A DNA stretch of 44,258 bases, from positions 1 through 44,258 of the forward strand of contig JBNGIS010020550.1 of the NCBI GenBank assembly GCA_049999725.1, read 5' to 3'. Under the pieces are notes generated by a model. It saw nothing but the letters and a program-made list of their open reading frames with translations. It did no database searches and was not told where the DNA came from. Source of the stretch: Haplomitrium mnioides. Taxonomy: Eukaryota; Marchantiophyta; Haplomitriopsida; Calobryales. This document shows, in pieces, positions 30,703 through 41,189 of the stretch; the stretch's first letter is position 1; every line of letters begins with the position of its first letter. A program made the translations under genes and the position numbers.

Positions 30703-31664
30703 GAGTGTTCGAGGACACTCTGGTGTGTAATTCCTCAAGTGGAGCTGAGAGGGGGGGGCTGCGTTAGTGCCCGCGCACTGCGTAGTAAGACTCGTCGAGG
30801 CTCGGGGTGGAGTGGGCTACCGGCAGCTGGTAGAGCTGTCTTCCAGAGGTGGAAGTAAAAGAAATCCTCTTCTGATCCTGAGGAAGTAAAATGAGGGCTT
30901 CTAGCGATGGAAGTAAAAAACTATCTGGAGAGGTGGGTGTGTGGGTTGCTGGGCTGCAGCTGTAAAGCAGCGGGACTCATAAGGGAAGTATCAAATTGTA
31001 GAAATCCAGAGGGCCTTCAAGGACTCTGTTCTCTCTTGTATATCGTATGTAAATTGTTTGTCTATATCTGTGTAGCTAGATTTCCTTTCTGCATTGTGTT
31101 GTTGGTTCATTAGATTAGGAAGCACAGGTCAGCTGAGCAGACCCTGGGAACAGCCTTGAAGGGGGAGTCCAATCCCTTGACACAAGTCTGGCATCCTTGG
31201 GGTAAATGCTCTCTGTCCCTGATCCTTTTGCATAGTTAGAAATTAGATCACATTAGGATAGTTAGGATGCTCTGTTTTCAGTTCTGAGACAACCCTGAGA
31301 GGGGGAGTCCAGCCTTGGTGTATTGTCAAGTGGTGCAGGTCTCCAGCACCTATTCTGCCCCACACATATAAGGTGGCAGGGTCCCAAGGTTGGACCTTTG
31401 GAATATATGGAAGAATTACACGAATGCTGGGTGTTATGAATGTGGACTGGTCCTGAATGAATGAGTTGAGTGCAAACACAAGAAGAGTGAGTGGTGAACG
31501 CCAGGTCTGTAAGGAAGGGGAAAGTCCTTAAGGCCTGGAAACGATAACTGGTAAGGGGCCATCTCAGAAAAGAACCTGAAAGCCCGAAACCTGTCCTCCC
31601 CTGCAGTCAAAACAGGGACTGAAAAGGTTAAGGCCCGAAACAGGGGAGCGACAGTTTTGAAAAT

Positions 31665-31938
31665 ATTTAACAACAAATATCGTGTACATTTTTTATATAC
31701 TTTGTTTGGTGATGATCATGCTTTTGAAAGATGAAATTATGAAAGAAATTTTGCTAAAATGCTCATAAGAAGATTTGTTTTTAATATATTGTGCACTCAA
31801 AGTGAGCCATTTTGATACATAAAATTATAATTTTTTTGGAAACAAATATTAATATCGTCAAATTCATGATTTTGGATGCTAAAATTTTGAAATTGGTTTT
31901 TGCGAACACCAAATGAAACAAGAACCCAGTAGCGGTTC
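31665..31938. other. AT-rich spacer after the GC-rich block
   Basis: No gene or repeat recognised. If the GC-rich block is an insertion, this may be the continuation of the methyltransferase gene's 3' flank. Confidence 0.35.
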
Positions 31939-31960
31939 TTGGTTCAAAGTAGAGGTTGTT
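31939..31960 (+). repeat. Candidate element end (matches 3360-3381)
   Basis: Core ttggttcaaagtag followed by aggttgtt; 20 of 22 bases match the segment after transposase-like copy 1. Family 1 LTR sequence follows at once. Confidence 0.35.
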
Positions 31961-32297
31961 TAAAGGGTTATTTTTAGGGTTGAATTAAGATAAGATTACT
32001 TATCTTCAAAGTTACTTTTAGAGTTTTTATGGTTGAAATTAGACGTGACTTTTTGTGAGCAATTTTAGGGTTGAAATTAGAAGTGTCTTGCAAGTGAAGA
32101 AAGAGGATGGCATCGTCTTCTCTTGTATAGATAAAAGGGATTTATAGACCCACTTCTCATTCTAGATTTTCTCTTGAATCACTTGGGTTCTTTGGTTGCT
32201 TGGCTTTGACTTGCTTTATTGGCATTTGGTTGAAAAACTCTACTACAGTTCAATATAAGTTCTACTCATTTGGATTTGGTCCTTGAGTTCTTTTACA
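31961..32297 (+). repeat. 5' LTR remnant of element E
   Basis: Starts in the gggttgaattaagataagattac part of the LTR and ends gagttcttttaca. The first ~90 bp of the LTR is missing. Confidence 0.85.
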
Positions 32298-32298
32298 A

Positions 32299-32755
32299 TT
32301 GGAATGGAAAAGCTACTTTCTGTCATTTGAAAAGAAAGAAATATGTGAAGATCTCTTGGAAGCAACATGTAAGGTTGTAGCGTTTGAGAAGATGTTAGAT
32401 GGAGTTTTAGAATTGAAGACAAACGTATTTGAGAGAGTGGAGAGAATAGAGGTGATTCTCTATAGACTAATTTGTGATGACTCAATGATGGTTAGTGAGC
32501 TTCAACAAGCTTGGGATAATTTAATAGCTTATTAGAAAGCTAAAGAAGAAAATGTGTTATCAAAGCGAGAGAAAGAAAAATTCGTATCTTAAACACAACC
32601 TATCTTGCCGATGGTCGAAGAAGGTGGTCAGGATGAATTGCTTTTAATTGCCAATAAAGTAGCTTTATTTGATATAATTATAGATTAGAGCTATACTCAA
32701 GCTAGGGTGAGATTCAAACAAAATTGTTAGCTCATGTATTTTCAAAAACACTAGA
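32299..32755 (+). pseudogene. Element E post-LTR ORF of unknown family
   Basis: MEWKSYFLSFEKKEICEDLL opens a 78-codon frame, and the same frame continues past stops as KAKEENVLSKREKEKFVS. Helical, charged, coiled-coil-like, with no zinc motif. The segment recurs at 37838-38290, and both end at ttttcaaaaacacta. It does not align to the gag of element A, so family 1 carries two different 5' coding modules. Confidence 0.55.
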
Positions 32756-32758
32756 ATC

Positions 32759-33145
32759 AAAGGCTTGAATATTCAAACAGTGAAGAACGCCTATCCTTGA
32801 CCTTGAATTGATGATTTGTTGGATCAATTGAGTGGTTCATGATTCTTTTCTAAGTAGGATCTTCAAATTGGCTATTGGAAAACTTCTATCTAAGCCAAAT
32901 GATGTTCCAAACACAACTTTTCATACAAGGTATAGGCATTTTGAGTGGAGGTTCTTATATTTTGTTTTACTAATGCTCTAATGATATTCATGGATCAAAT
33001 GCATTGAGTTTTTTATGGTATATTAAATAAGTCACTATTGGTGTTTTTGAACAATATTTTTATCTTAAATAAGAGTGAAGTTGAGCATCATGAACATCTC
33101 AAAGAAATATTGCAAAGACTACGTAATTGGAAGTTTTATTGCAAT
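32759..33145 (+). pseudogene. Element E RT segment, first copy
   Basis: Runs from the [10 protein letters not shown] box through DDLLDQLSG and [20 protein letters not shown], then the sequence restarts upstream in RT. It is an extra copy of 33268-33660 with a 509-bp offset and more stops than the second copy. Confidence 0.75.
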
Positions 33146-34161
33146 AAGTTTAAATGTTTGACGGATCTTCTTGAGAAGGATTTCATTCACCATAATACTT
33201 CTCCTTGGAGAGCTCTCGTATTCTTGGTACCAAAGAAAGATGGTGGATTTCATCTTTGTACATGTTATCGAGGATTGAACAATCAAACAGTGAAGAATGC
33301 CTATCCTCTGCCTCATATTGATGATTTGTTGGATCAATTGAGTGGTGCACAATTCTTTTCTAAGTTGGATCTTTGAAGTGGCTATTGGAAATTCCAATCA
33401 AGCTAAGTGATGTACCAAAGATATCTTTTCACACAAGGTATGGGCATTTTGAGTGGAAAGTTCTTACATTTGGTCTTACTAATGCTCAAGCAATATTCAT
33501 GGATCAAATGTATTGAGTTTTTGATGGGTTATTAGATAAGTCAATGTTGGTATTCTTGGACGATGTCCTTATCTTAAGTAAAAGTGAAGTTGAGCATCGT
33601 GCTCATCTTAATGAGGTACTACAAAGACTACGCAATTGGAAGTTTTATTGCAAAAAGTCTCAGTAAGAGTTTTGGAAGTAAGAGGTGACTTATCTCGAGC
33701 ATAAAGTGTCTGCGGATGGCATCAAAATGGAGGAAGAGAAAATTAAGGCTATTGCAGGGTGGCCAACACTGATTGATACAAAGGATGTTCGAGCTTTTAA
33801 TAAATTAGCAAGTTTTTATCAAAGATTCATTCATTGCTATGCTTATATTGTTGCACCGCTTATGAATTTACTAGAGAAGGATGCAAAGTTTCAATAGACG
33901 ACCAAGGAGCAAGTGGCATTTTAGCAACTCAAGGATGCGGTGACATCTTGTCTAATTCTACATCCATATGATCCAAATACACATTGCATAGTTGATTTTG
34001 ATGCTTCTAATTTTGCTATTGGAGCGGTTTTACAGCAAGAGTTTGAGGATGGACTTCATCCAATTGCCTTTATGCCACGTCGATTGAATGCGGCGGAGAG
34101 AAATTATCGAGAGCAATTGGCAATGGTTTATGCTACCAATATGTGGAGACACTATCTTTAG
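33146..34161 (+). pseudogene. Element E RT (second copy) and RNase H
   Basis: [20 protein letters not shown] and [15 protein letters not shown] (about 33157-33262), [20 protein letters not shown], and a TGA in LDL(stop)SGYW. FLDD box at about 33557, then SADGIKMEEEKIKAIAGWP (33712-33768). RNase H: IVDFDASNFAIGAVLQQEFE (33990-34049), NAAERNYREQLAMVYATNMW. The catalytic RNase H Asp is kept. Several TAG stops at expected TGG codons. Confidence 0.88.
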
Positions 34162-34176
34162 GGCAAACCTATACTT

Positions 34177-35007
34177 ATGCACATAGACCACAAACCATTG
34201 CTACAAGCGATCCACTTAGAAAATATGACAAGTCATCATCATCGATTGGAAGATCAACTACAACTCTTTTATATCAAGTTGGGGTATAAGCCGGGAAGGT
34301 TCCACACCATTCCTGACGCATTGTCCCAAAGATTGGATCATCGAATAAATATACTAGAGATAGGAAATGCTAGTATATTACATCTTGATAAAGCAACTAG
34401 TGACGACTTTCAACAAAAGTTACACGAAGACATCTTCTTTACTCTTGTTAGAGCACGTTTGACAGTCCAAGATAGTGAGTATCATACCTTATCCATTTGG
34501 GATGGTATTCTCTATCAAGACCATCAAATATATGTTCTACACAATGATGCTCTTCGAATGGCATGTTTACAAAAAGCCCATCACATTCCAATTTCTGGGC
34601 ATCTTGGAGTAGACAAGACTATGGAGTTGCTTCAACGCGCTTGGTGGTGGCCAAACCTAGCTCGAGATGTTCGTAGCTTTGTTTGTTCTTCTGAAAGTTG
34701 TCAACAACACAAGGCTTCAAATCAAAAACCAGCAGGTCTTCTGCAACCATTATCAACTCCTGCTGCTCGGTGGGAACATATAAGTTTAGATCTTATCACT
34801 TTGCTTCCAACCACGTCTCATGGGTTTACGGCCATTGTGGTGTTTGTAGATAAGCTAAGCAAGCAAATTCATTTAGCATCGACAGTGGATACTGTGGATG
34901 CTCCACAATTGGCAAAGATTTATTTTGATGTAGTCTTTCGATATCATAGAATTCCAAAGGTACTTATATCTGATAGAGATCCACAATTCACTGGGAAGTT
35001 TTGGTGA
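34177..35007 (+). pseudogene. Element E RNase H end and integrase (276 open codons)
   Basis: The longest undisturbed coding frame in the window. It holds DHKPLLQAI (end of RNase H), the HHCC zinc domain (HHIPISGHLGVDKTMELLQR, with C-x4-C in SSESCQQHK), WEHISLDLITLLP (first catalytic Asp, about 34770-34808) and LISDRDPQFTGKFW (second Asp, about 34965-35006). A TGA at 35005 ends it. Just downstream, the third catalytic residue (Glu in QIERANR of sister copies) is Lys (35080-35082). Integrase would join element cDNA to host DNA; this copy cannot. Confidence 0.88.
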
Positions 35008-35873
35008 GAGTAGTTCACACTTTTGGGTGCCAAACTATTTATATCTACGGCTTATCATCCTCAAACAGATGGGCAAATCAAATGCGCAAATCGCACTGTG
35101 GAGGATATGCTTTGAGCGTTTATCAACGTTCATTTCATGGATTGAGATAATTTTTCACCGGTTGTGGAGTTTGCATACAACAACTCCAAACAAGCAAGTA
35201 TTGGATTTTCTCCTTTCTTTGTTAGTTCTGGTCAACATCTTCTTAGTCCCGATGGTTTGCTTTCTCCATCCTCTTTTAATGTTCTAAGTCTTTCTACTTT
35301 TTTGTCTGGTTTGTCTTCCTCTTTGCAAGATGTCAGAAACCATCTTCTTATTCCTCAAAATCGGCAAAAAAATATGCCAATAAACATCGTTGTGATTGTT
35401 CTTATGTTTTAGGTAACCAAGTTATCTTATTCACTCACGATCTCCCATTGTCTTTAAATACTCAATTCTGCAAGTTATTTTCTACTTGGATTGGTCCTTT
35501 CTCACTTTCTCAAATTATTTCTCCCATTGCATACAAACTTGATCTTCCTCTCCACACAAAGATTCATCTTGTGTTTCATGTCTCTAAACTTAACCCTTTT
35601 GTTTCTAGTCCATCTTCTTTTCCAAATCGTGTTCAACTTTCTCCTCCATCCATTTTTCTTGATGATCATGAAGAATTTGAAGCAGACCACATTTTGGTGA
35701 AAAGAGTTATCAAGCAAGGGTGACATCCACAAGTTCAATACAAGGTTTTGTGGAAAGACTATACACTTCATGATGCTACTTGGGAGCTTTTTTCAAATCT
35801 TGAGAATGCTCACAAGTTATTACAAATTTTGAAAGTTGCGGCAAGGACGTCATCGACTAGAAGACGAGGATTA
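35008..35873 (+). pseudogene. Element E integrase C-terminus and chromodomain
   Basis: VEFAYNNSKQASIGFSPFFV (35167-35226) and IHLVFHVSKLNPFVSSPSSF (35563-35622), then EEFEADHILVKRVIKQG (35671-35721) and VLWKDYTLHDATWELFSNLE (35745-35804), a chromodomain. A purine stretch agaagacgagga (about 35859-35870) is the likely polypurine tract. Confidence 0.85.
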
Positions 35874-36306
35874 TCTAATAGTACAAGCATAAGGTTGTGC
35901 TATTTATAAGAAAATATAGAGGAGTGAAGGAAGTAGTAATGAGTCACTTTTAAGGTTGAGATTGGATTACTTGCCTTCAAAGTCACTTTTGGTAGAGAGT
36001 CACTTTTAGGTTACTTAACTTCAAAGTCATTTTTGGTAGAGAGTCACTTTTAGGGCTGAAATTAGAAGTGACTTCTAAGTGAAGAAAGAGGAATGACACC
36101 CTCTTCTCTTGTATAAATAGAAGGTCTTCTTAACCCTACTCCTCATTCTAGAGTTCCTCTCGAATCACTTGGGTTCTTTGGTTGCTTGGCTTTTGCTTGC
36201 ACTCTTGGTCTTAACTTGGACCTTGAGTTGCCTTTGGTTGAAGAACTCTATTAGAGTTCACTATGAGTTCTTACTCATTTGGATTTGGTTCTTGAGTTCT
36301 TTTACA
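35874..36306 (+). repeat. Family 1 LTR between elements E and F
   Basis: Starts tctaatagtacaagcataag and ends gagttcttttaca. TATA-like tgtataaatagaagg at about 36112. It joins directly to mid-integrase sequence of F. Confidence 0.88.
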
Positions 36307-37390
36307 TTGTAAAAGTTGTTAGCAAAACAACCACTACTAATTCCCACTGCTCATTAAAAACATGTAAGTTTAGATCTTGTCACTTTGCTTCCAACCACGC
36401 CTCGTGGGTTTATTGCCATTGTGATATTTGTGGATAAGCTAAGTTAAAAAATTCATCTAGCACCAACAAAGGATATGGTGGATACTCCACAATTGGCAAA
36501 GATTTACTTTGATACAGTCTTTTGATGTCATGGAATGCCAAAGGTGTTAATATTTGATTGAGATCCATGATTCCTTGAGAAGTTTTGGCGAGAGCTCCTC
36601 ACACTTTTGGGTACCAAATTATCAATATCTAGAGCTTATCATCTTCAACCAAATGAGCAAATTGAACGTGCAAATTGCACTATGGAGAATATTCTTTGCG
36701 TGTTTATCAACACTCATTACATAGAATGGGATAGTTTCTTACCAACTATAGATTTTGCATACAACAACTCCAAATACGCAAGTACTGAATTTTCTCCTTT
36801 TTTTTAAATTTTGGTCAACATCCTCTTGTTTATGATGGTTTGCTTTCTTCTTCCTTTTCCAATGTTCCAAGTCTTTCTACCTTTTTGTCTCATTTATCTT
36901 TCTCTTTGTAAGATGCCAAACACCATCTTGTTATTGCTCAAAATTGACAAAAGCAATATGTCAATAAACATTGTTATGATTTTCTTTTTGTTTTAGGTGA
37001 CCAAGTTATGCTTTCTACTCATGATCTTTCTTTGTCTTTAGATACTCAACTCCATAAGTTATCTCTAGCTTGGATTGGTTCTTTTTCAATTTCTCAAGTT
37101 TTTTCTCCCGTTGTATACAAACTTGATCTTCTTCTCTATATGAAGATTCATCATGCATTCAATGTATCTAACTTAAAATAAAGAATATGAGGTGGACCAT
37201 ATTTTGGCTAAGTAAGTCCTCAAGCGTATGAGATATCCTCAAGTTCAATATAAAGTTTTGTGAAAAAAAGATCCACTTCATGATGCTACTTGGGAACCGA
37301 TATCTAACATTGAGAATGCTCTAGAAGCTATTTGACTATTTGAAACTACCGGTCATAATGAGAACGTCATCGATGAGAAGGCAAGGATTA
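36307..37390 (+). pseudogene. Element F integrase fragment and chromodomain remnant
   Basis: Begins in the integrase just before the first catalytic Asp (LDLVTLLPTTPRGF, about 36370-36410). It continues through LGTKLSISRAYHLQPNEQIE (36602-36661), where the catalytic Glu is kept, and IDFAYNNSKYASTEFSPFF (36748-36804). A deletion removes part of the C-terminus before EYEVDHILAK near 37185-37215. No PBS, gag or RT. Confidence 0.85.
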
Positions 37391-37831
37391 TACAATAGTA
37401 CAAGCATAATGTTGTGCTATTTATAAGAAAATAGAGAGGAGGGAAGAAAGTGGTAAAAGTTTTTTTTTAGAATTGAATTGAGATAAGATTACTTGTCTTT
37501 AAAGTAACTCTTAGAGCTTTTATGGTTGAAATTAGAAGTGACTTCTAAGTGAGCAATTTTAGGGTTGAAATTGGAAGTGACTTCTAAGTGATCGATTCCA
37601 TGGTTGAAATTAGAAGTGACTTGTAAGTGAAGAAACATGGATGCCACATTCTTCTCTTGTATAAATAGAAGGGCTTCATAGTCTTACTTCTCATTCTAGA
37701 GTTCCTCTCGAATCACTTGGGTTCTTTGGTTGTTTGGCTTTTGCTTGCCTTATTAGCATTTGGTTGAAGAACTCTATTAGAGTTCACTATTAGTTCTACT
37801 CATTTGGATTTGGTTATTGAGTTTTTTTACA
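37391..37831 (+). repeat. Family 1 LTR between F and G
   Basis: Starts tacaatagtacaagcataat and ends gagtttttttaca, with two gggttgaaattrgaagtgac repeats and a tgtataaatagaaggg box (about 37660). Confidence 0.88.
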
Positions 37832-37837
37832 ATTGAA

Positions 37838-38290
37838 ATGGCAAAGCTACTTTGTGTCGTTTGAAAAAAAAAAGAGTTATGTGAATTTCTCTTCAAAGCA
37901 ATATGTAAGGTTGTAACGCTTGAGAAGATGTTGGATGGAGTTTTGGAATTGAAGACAAATGTATTGAAGATAGTAGAGAGAGTAGACGTGATTCTCTATA
38001 TACTAATTTGTAATGCCTCAATAGTGGTTAGTGAGCTTGAGCAAGTTTGGGATGATTTAATGGCTTATTAGAAAGCCAAAGAAGAAAACATGTTGTCAAA
38101 GCAAGAGAAATCGGATTTTGTATCTTAAACACAGTCTCTCTTGCTAATGGTCGAAGGAGTTGCTCATGATGAGTTATTTTTAATGGCCAATGTAGTCATT
38201 TTATTTGACATAGTTATAGATTATAGTTATATTCAAGCTATGGTAAGATTTAAACCAAATTGTTAGCTCATATATTTTCAAAAACACTAC
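37838..38290 (+). pseudogene. Element G post-LTR ORF remnant
   Basis: Aligns along its length to 32299-32755 (KWQSYFVSFEKKKELCEFLF; ELKTNVLKIVERVDVILYIL; KAKEENMLSKQEK). It is frameshifted in an A-run near 37862. After ttttcaaaaacacta (38276-38290) element homology ends. Confidence 0.65.
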
Positions 38291-38419
38291 AAACAAACAT
38301 TTGTTTTGGAGTTTCATGCTCTCTAATGACATGACTACCAAATTTTGTATGAATTCATAGCTATGAAAGCAACACACTCCTCGAATCAACAAAAACACAC
38401 TCCATGCAATTTGTAAGAA
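38291..38419. other. Transition into the minisatellite
   Basis: Short stretch with weak similarity to the minisatellite unit. No gene. Confidence 0.4.
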
Positions 38420-40048
38420 AGTTATCAGAATTTAGTGCTACCGACAATTTGACTACAAAACTACTCACTTTTTAGATTTGTCCACGACTCAACTCAACAA
38501 TTATGAAATTGTATGAGGCATGGAGAGTTTTCAGATATGTGCACCACCAGTTTACAAAATTGCTTGAAAAACAATTATTTTTGGGAATTTTGCACCGCCC
38601 GATTAACATACTACAAAATTGTTCACTTTTTGGAGTTATTTATAACATGACTCAAAATTTATGAAATTGTATGGGGCACGAGCACATTTTGGATGTGTGC
38701 ACCGCCTACTCATTTCAAAATTGTTAGAAAAATATAGACTCTTTGGAATTCTGTACCACTCGACTAGGTTGACAATAAAATTGATCACTTTTTCAGAATT
38801 GTCAATTACCCAACTCAAAGATTATATAATTGTACAAGGTGCTAACACTTTGTGGACATATGCACTGCTCGACTCAATGATTACATAATTTTACAAAGCA
38901 TGAACATTTCTTCACATTTTTTACCACCTCACTCAAAGATTGCAAACTTATACTAAGAATGAATACTTTTCATTTTTGTATGCCTCTCGACTAAACGATT
39001 CCAACATTGTACAAAGCATGAGTGTTTTTTGGAATTATGTGTCACGTAACTCGATGAATAAAAGAATGTTCAATTTTCAAAGTTCTATGTTGCTCGACTT
39101 ACTGATTTCAAGTTTTTCAGCTTTTGAGCCTATTCACTGCTGAACTAAACGACTACAAAATTTTCCAATGCACAAACTCTTTTCCAAACTAGCTGCCACC
39201 CGACTCAACAATTACAAAACTGTAAGGAAGATGGATACTTTATTTTGTTCTGCATCGCCTAATTGAAAGATTGCACAACTGTTCAGCTTTTTGAGTTGTC
39301 CATGACCTGACTTAACAAAAACAAGATTGTTTGAGGAACAAATATTTTATGGAATTTTGCGTTGGTCAACTCATTAATTACGACATTGTATAAAGAACAA
39401 AGATTTTTTGGAATTTTGCACCATCTATATCAACAATTATGAAATTATACAAAGAACGAAGATGTTTTGGAATTCTACGCTGCCCAACTCAACGACTACA
39501 AAATTGTTCAGTTTTTATAGTTGCCTATGACACGGTCCAATGATAACGTGATCGTACGAAGCTTGAACACTTAAAAGTTTTCAGACCTATGTGCCGCCTT
39601 ACTCAACAATTATGAAATTCTACAAAGCATGAACACTTTTCCAAAGTATTTGCCGCTCGAATCAACAATTACAAAATTGTACAAAACACGAACACTTTAT
39701 AAAATTCTCTATCTTCTGATTCATTGATTACGATATTGTACAAAGAACAAAGACTTTTTTTGAATTTTGAGCCCAAACTTGAACAAATGCGAGTCTATTT
39801 AGTTTTGAGGGTTGTCTACTGCTCAACTCAACGATTTTGAAAATTTTAGCTTTTAGACCTTTTCATTGCCCAACTCAATGATTATAAAATTGTACAAAGC
39901 ATGTATACTTTTCGGATTTGTTTACCATGTGACTTAATGATTACAAAATTGTACAAAAAACGTACACTTTTCAAAATATTGCACCATCAAACTCTATGAA
40001 TCCAAAATTTTCATTGTTGGAAAAGCAAGCTGACTGTTTCTATGATTA

Positions 40049-40049
<1 letters not shown>
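38420..40049. repeat. Degenerate ~60-bp minisatellite array (about 26 units)
   Basis: Consensus parts are cactttttggaattttgcac, then cgcccgactcaacgattac, then aaaattgtacaaagcatgaa. A second unit type with gttcactttttgagttgtcc recurs at about 38461, 38622, 38785, 39068, 39272, 39510 and 39800. The first spacings (161, 163) suggest a short higher-order period. Open frames here are repeats in translation. Confidence 0.85.

Positions 40050-40092
<43 letters not shown>
40050..40092. repeat. Poly(A) run of 43 bases
   Basis: Uninterrupted A43 at the edge of the minisatellite. Could be a retroposon tail or slippage expansion; no source gene is seen to its left. Confidence 0.9.
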
Positions 40093-40093
<1 letters not shown>

Positions 40094-40236
40094 ACCATTC
40101 AATTCCATGAAAACAAATATGAAATGCACAAAGTTGCTCAATTAAACGGAATGAAAAAAAAATGAAATGGAGAGTGCCACCTGAATCAAGGCAACAACCT
40201 ATAGCCTACAACCACAATGTTTGCAAAGAGGCCACG
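40093..40236. other. Spacer before element H
   Basis: Nothing recognised. Confidence 0.5.
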
Positions 40237-40686
40237 TGTAATGAGGTCTGCTGAATTCGATAGAACCTCTATATTTAGTTATTGCTAAAGTTAGTTAGCG
40301 GAGAAGAAGTTTCTAGAAGAAGAAGCTTAGAGAAGCTTCTAGAAGATAGGAGAAGAAGAAGCTTAGGGAAGTTTCTAGAAGGTATGAGAAGACTAGAGAC
40401 GCTTCTAGATAAAGAAAGAAGATTCTAGAAGAGAAACTTCTAGAAAATACCGGAAGCATAGAGGATTCTAGAAGGGGACAAATGAGCGTTCCTAAAAACT
40501 AGTGAAGTTTTGTAAATGAAGTATAAATAGAGAGGGCTTGGCTCTTATCCCTCATTCACGAGTTTTAGAAGTCTTGTAAGAAATCTCTTTTTCTCTTTTC
40601 TCTCTTTTACTTTTCTTTCTTGTTGAGCTTATCGTCTTTGCACAAGAGTATATTGATGTTCCATTGGTTAGCCGAGAGTTTTTACA
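40237..40686 (+). repeat. 5' LTR of element H
   Basis: TGTAATGAGG to GTTTTTACA, the same TGTAA...TTACA ends as element D. TATA box gtataaatag at 40521-40530. Its 5' half is packed with heat-shock-type elements. Confidence 0.75.
40306..40473 (+). promoter_or_regulatory. Cluster of heat-shock elements in the LTR
   Basis: Four perfect three-unit sites GAAnnTTCnnGAA at 40306-40318, 40332-40344, 40368-40380 and 40433-40445, plus two-unit TTCnnGAA sites at 40423-40430 and 40466-40473. They lie 50-215 bp upstream of the TATA box. Heat-shock factors bind such sites; the plant element ONSEN is a known heat-driven retrotransposon with HSEs in its LTR. Confidence 0.75.
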
Positions 40687-40687
40687 A

Positions 40688-40699
40688 TGGTGTTAGAGT
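40688..40699 (+). other. Primer binding site of element H (TGGTGTTAGAGT)
   Basis: One base after the LTR end, three differences from TGGTATCAGAGC. Confidence 0.7.
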
Positions 40700-40744
40700 G
40701 AGATTTTGCTTTCATGTTGGAAGATCTATGAATAGATTGACAAG

Positions 40745-40925
40745 ATGGATAGAGGGATTATATTGCACTTAGGTTTCCACTTATGAATCTTTTTAGTATC
40801 CAAATCTAGTATATAGATAAGCATATATTTAGACAATGATTAGTCCACCATTTTGGCTTTGATTTTATGCATCAAGTAATGAAATCTGACCTACTATTTC
40901 TTTACCTTGTTGTTACTTACACCGA
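40745..40925 (+). pseudogene. Leader ORF remnant of element H
   Basis: After MDRG and a frameshift it reads LRFPLMNLFSIQI, YIDKHIFRQ, LVHHFGFDFM, matching the leader ORF of element D (18885-19100). Two stops and at least one frameshift. Confidence 0.6.
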
Positions 40926-41189
40926 ATTTTTTTGAGTTGCACAATCTTTGTTTTGTATTAGGCTCCTCAAATTGTCAATTTATTAGAGTGCCACAAACAT
41001 CATTCAATGGGAAGTGTCGAGAATAAGGTTGCAAGATTGGGATATGTAGGGCAACAACTTCAATGAATGATGTCGAGGTTCCAAGTAATGGAAGCCTATT
41101 TGACATCAGGACAAGAGGAGAATAGTTTGTTATTTAATCAAATTGTGTATCTTTGGGCAGAGCAACAATCACGCACGCATGTTAATTAA

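Larger units (their letters stand above)
27757..31664. other. GC-rich block of foreign composition, probably retroelement non-coding DNA
   Basis: GC-rich by eye against an AT-rich surround, with frequent CpG. No recognisable protein; the long frames (for example 28158-28571) are repeats translated. It contains tandem ~49-bp units (28272-28466), a 269-bp direct repeat (30253-30702), CpG-rich LTR-like text and purine tracts aagggggag (about 31158-31166) and agagggggag (about 31292-31301). It falls back to AT-rich DNA at about 31665. A large non-autonomous LTR element or a misplaced contig are both possible. Confidence 0.5.
31961..36306 (+). mobile_element. Ty3/gypsy family 1 element E
   Basis: Partial 5' LTR (31961-32297, ending ttttaca), a leader/gag-like segment, a duplicated RT start, RT, RNase H, the best preserved family 1 integrase, chromodomain and 3' LTR (35874-36306). 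The PBS is degraded (attggaatggaaaagc). No recognisable protease is seen. Confidence 0.9.

Noticed and set aside
40050-40092. Poly(A) as the tail of a processed pseudogene
   Set aside because: The DNA to its left is minisatellite, not a transcript-like sequence.
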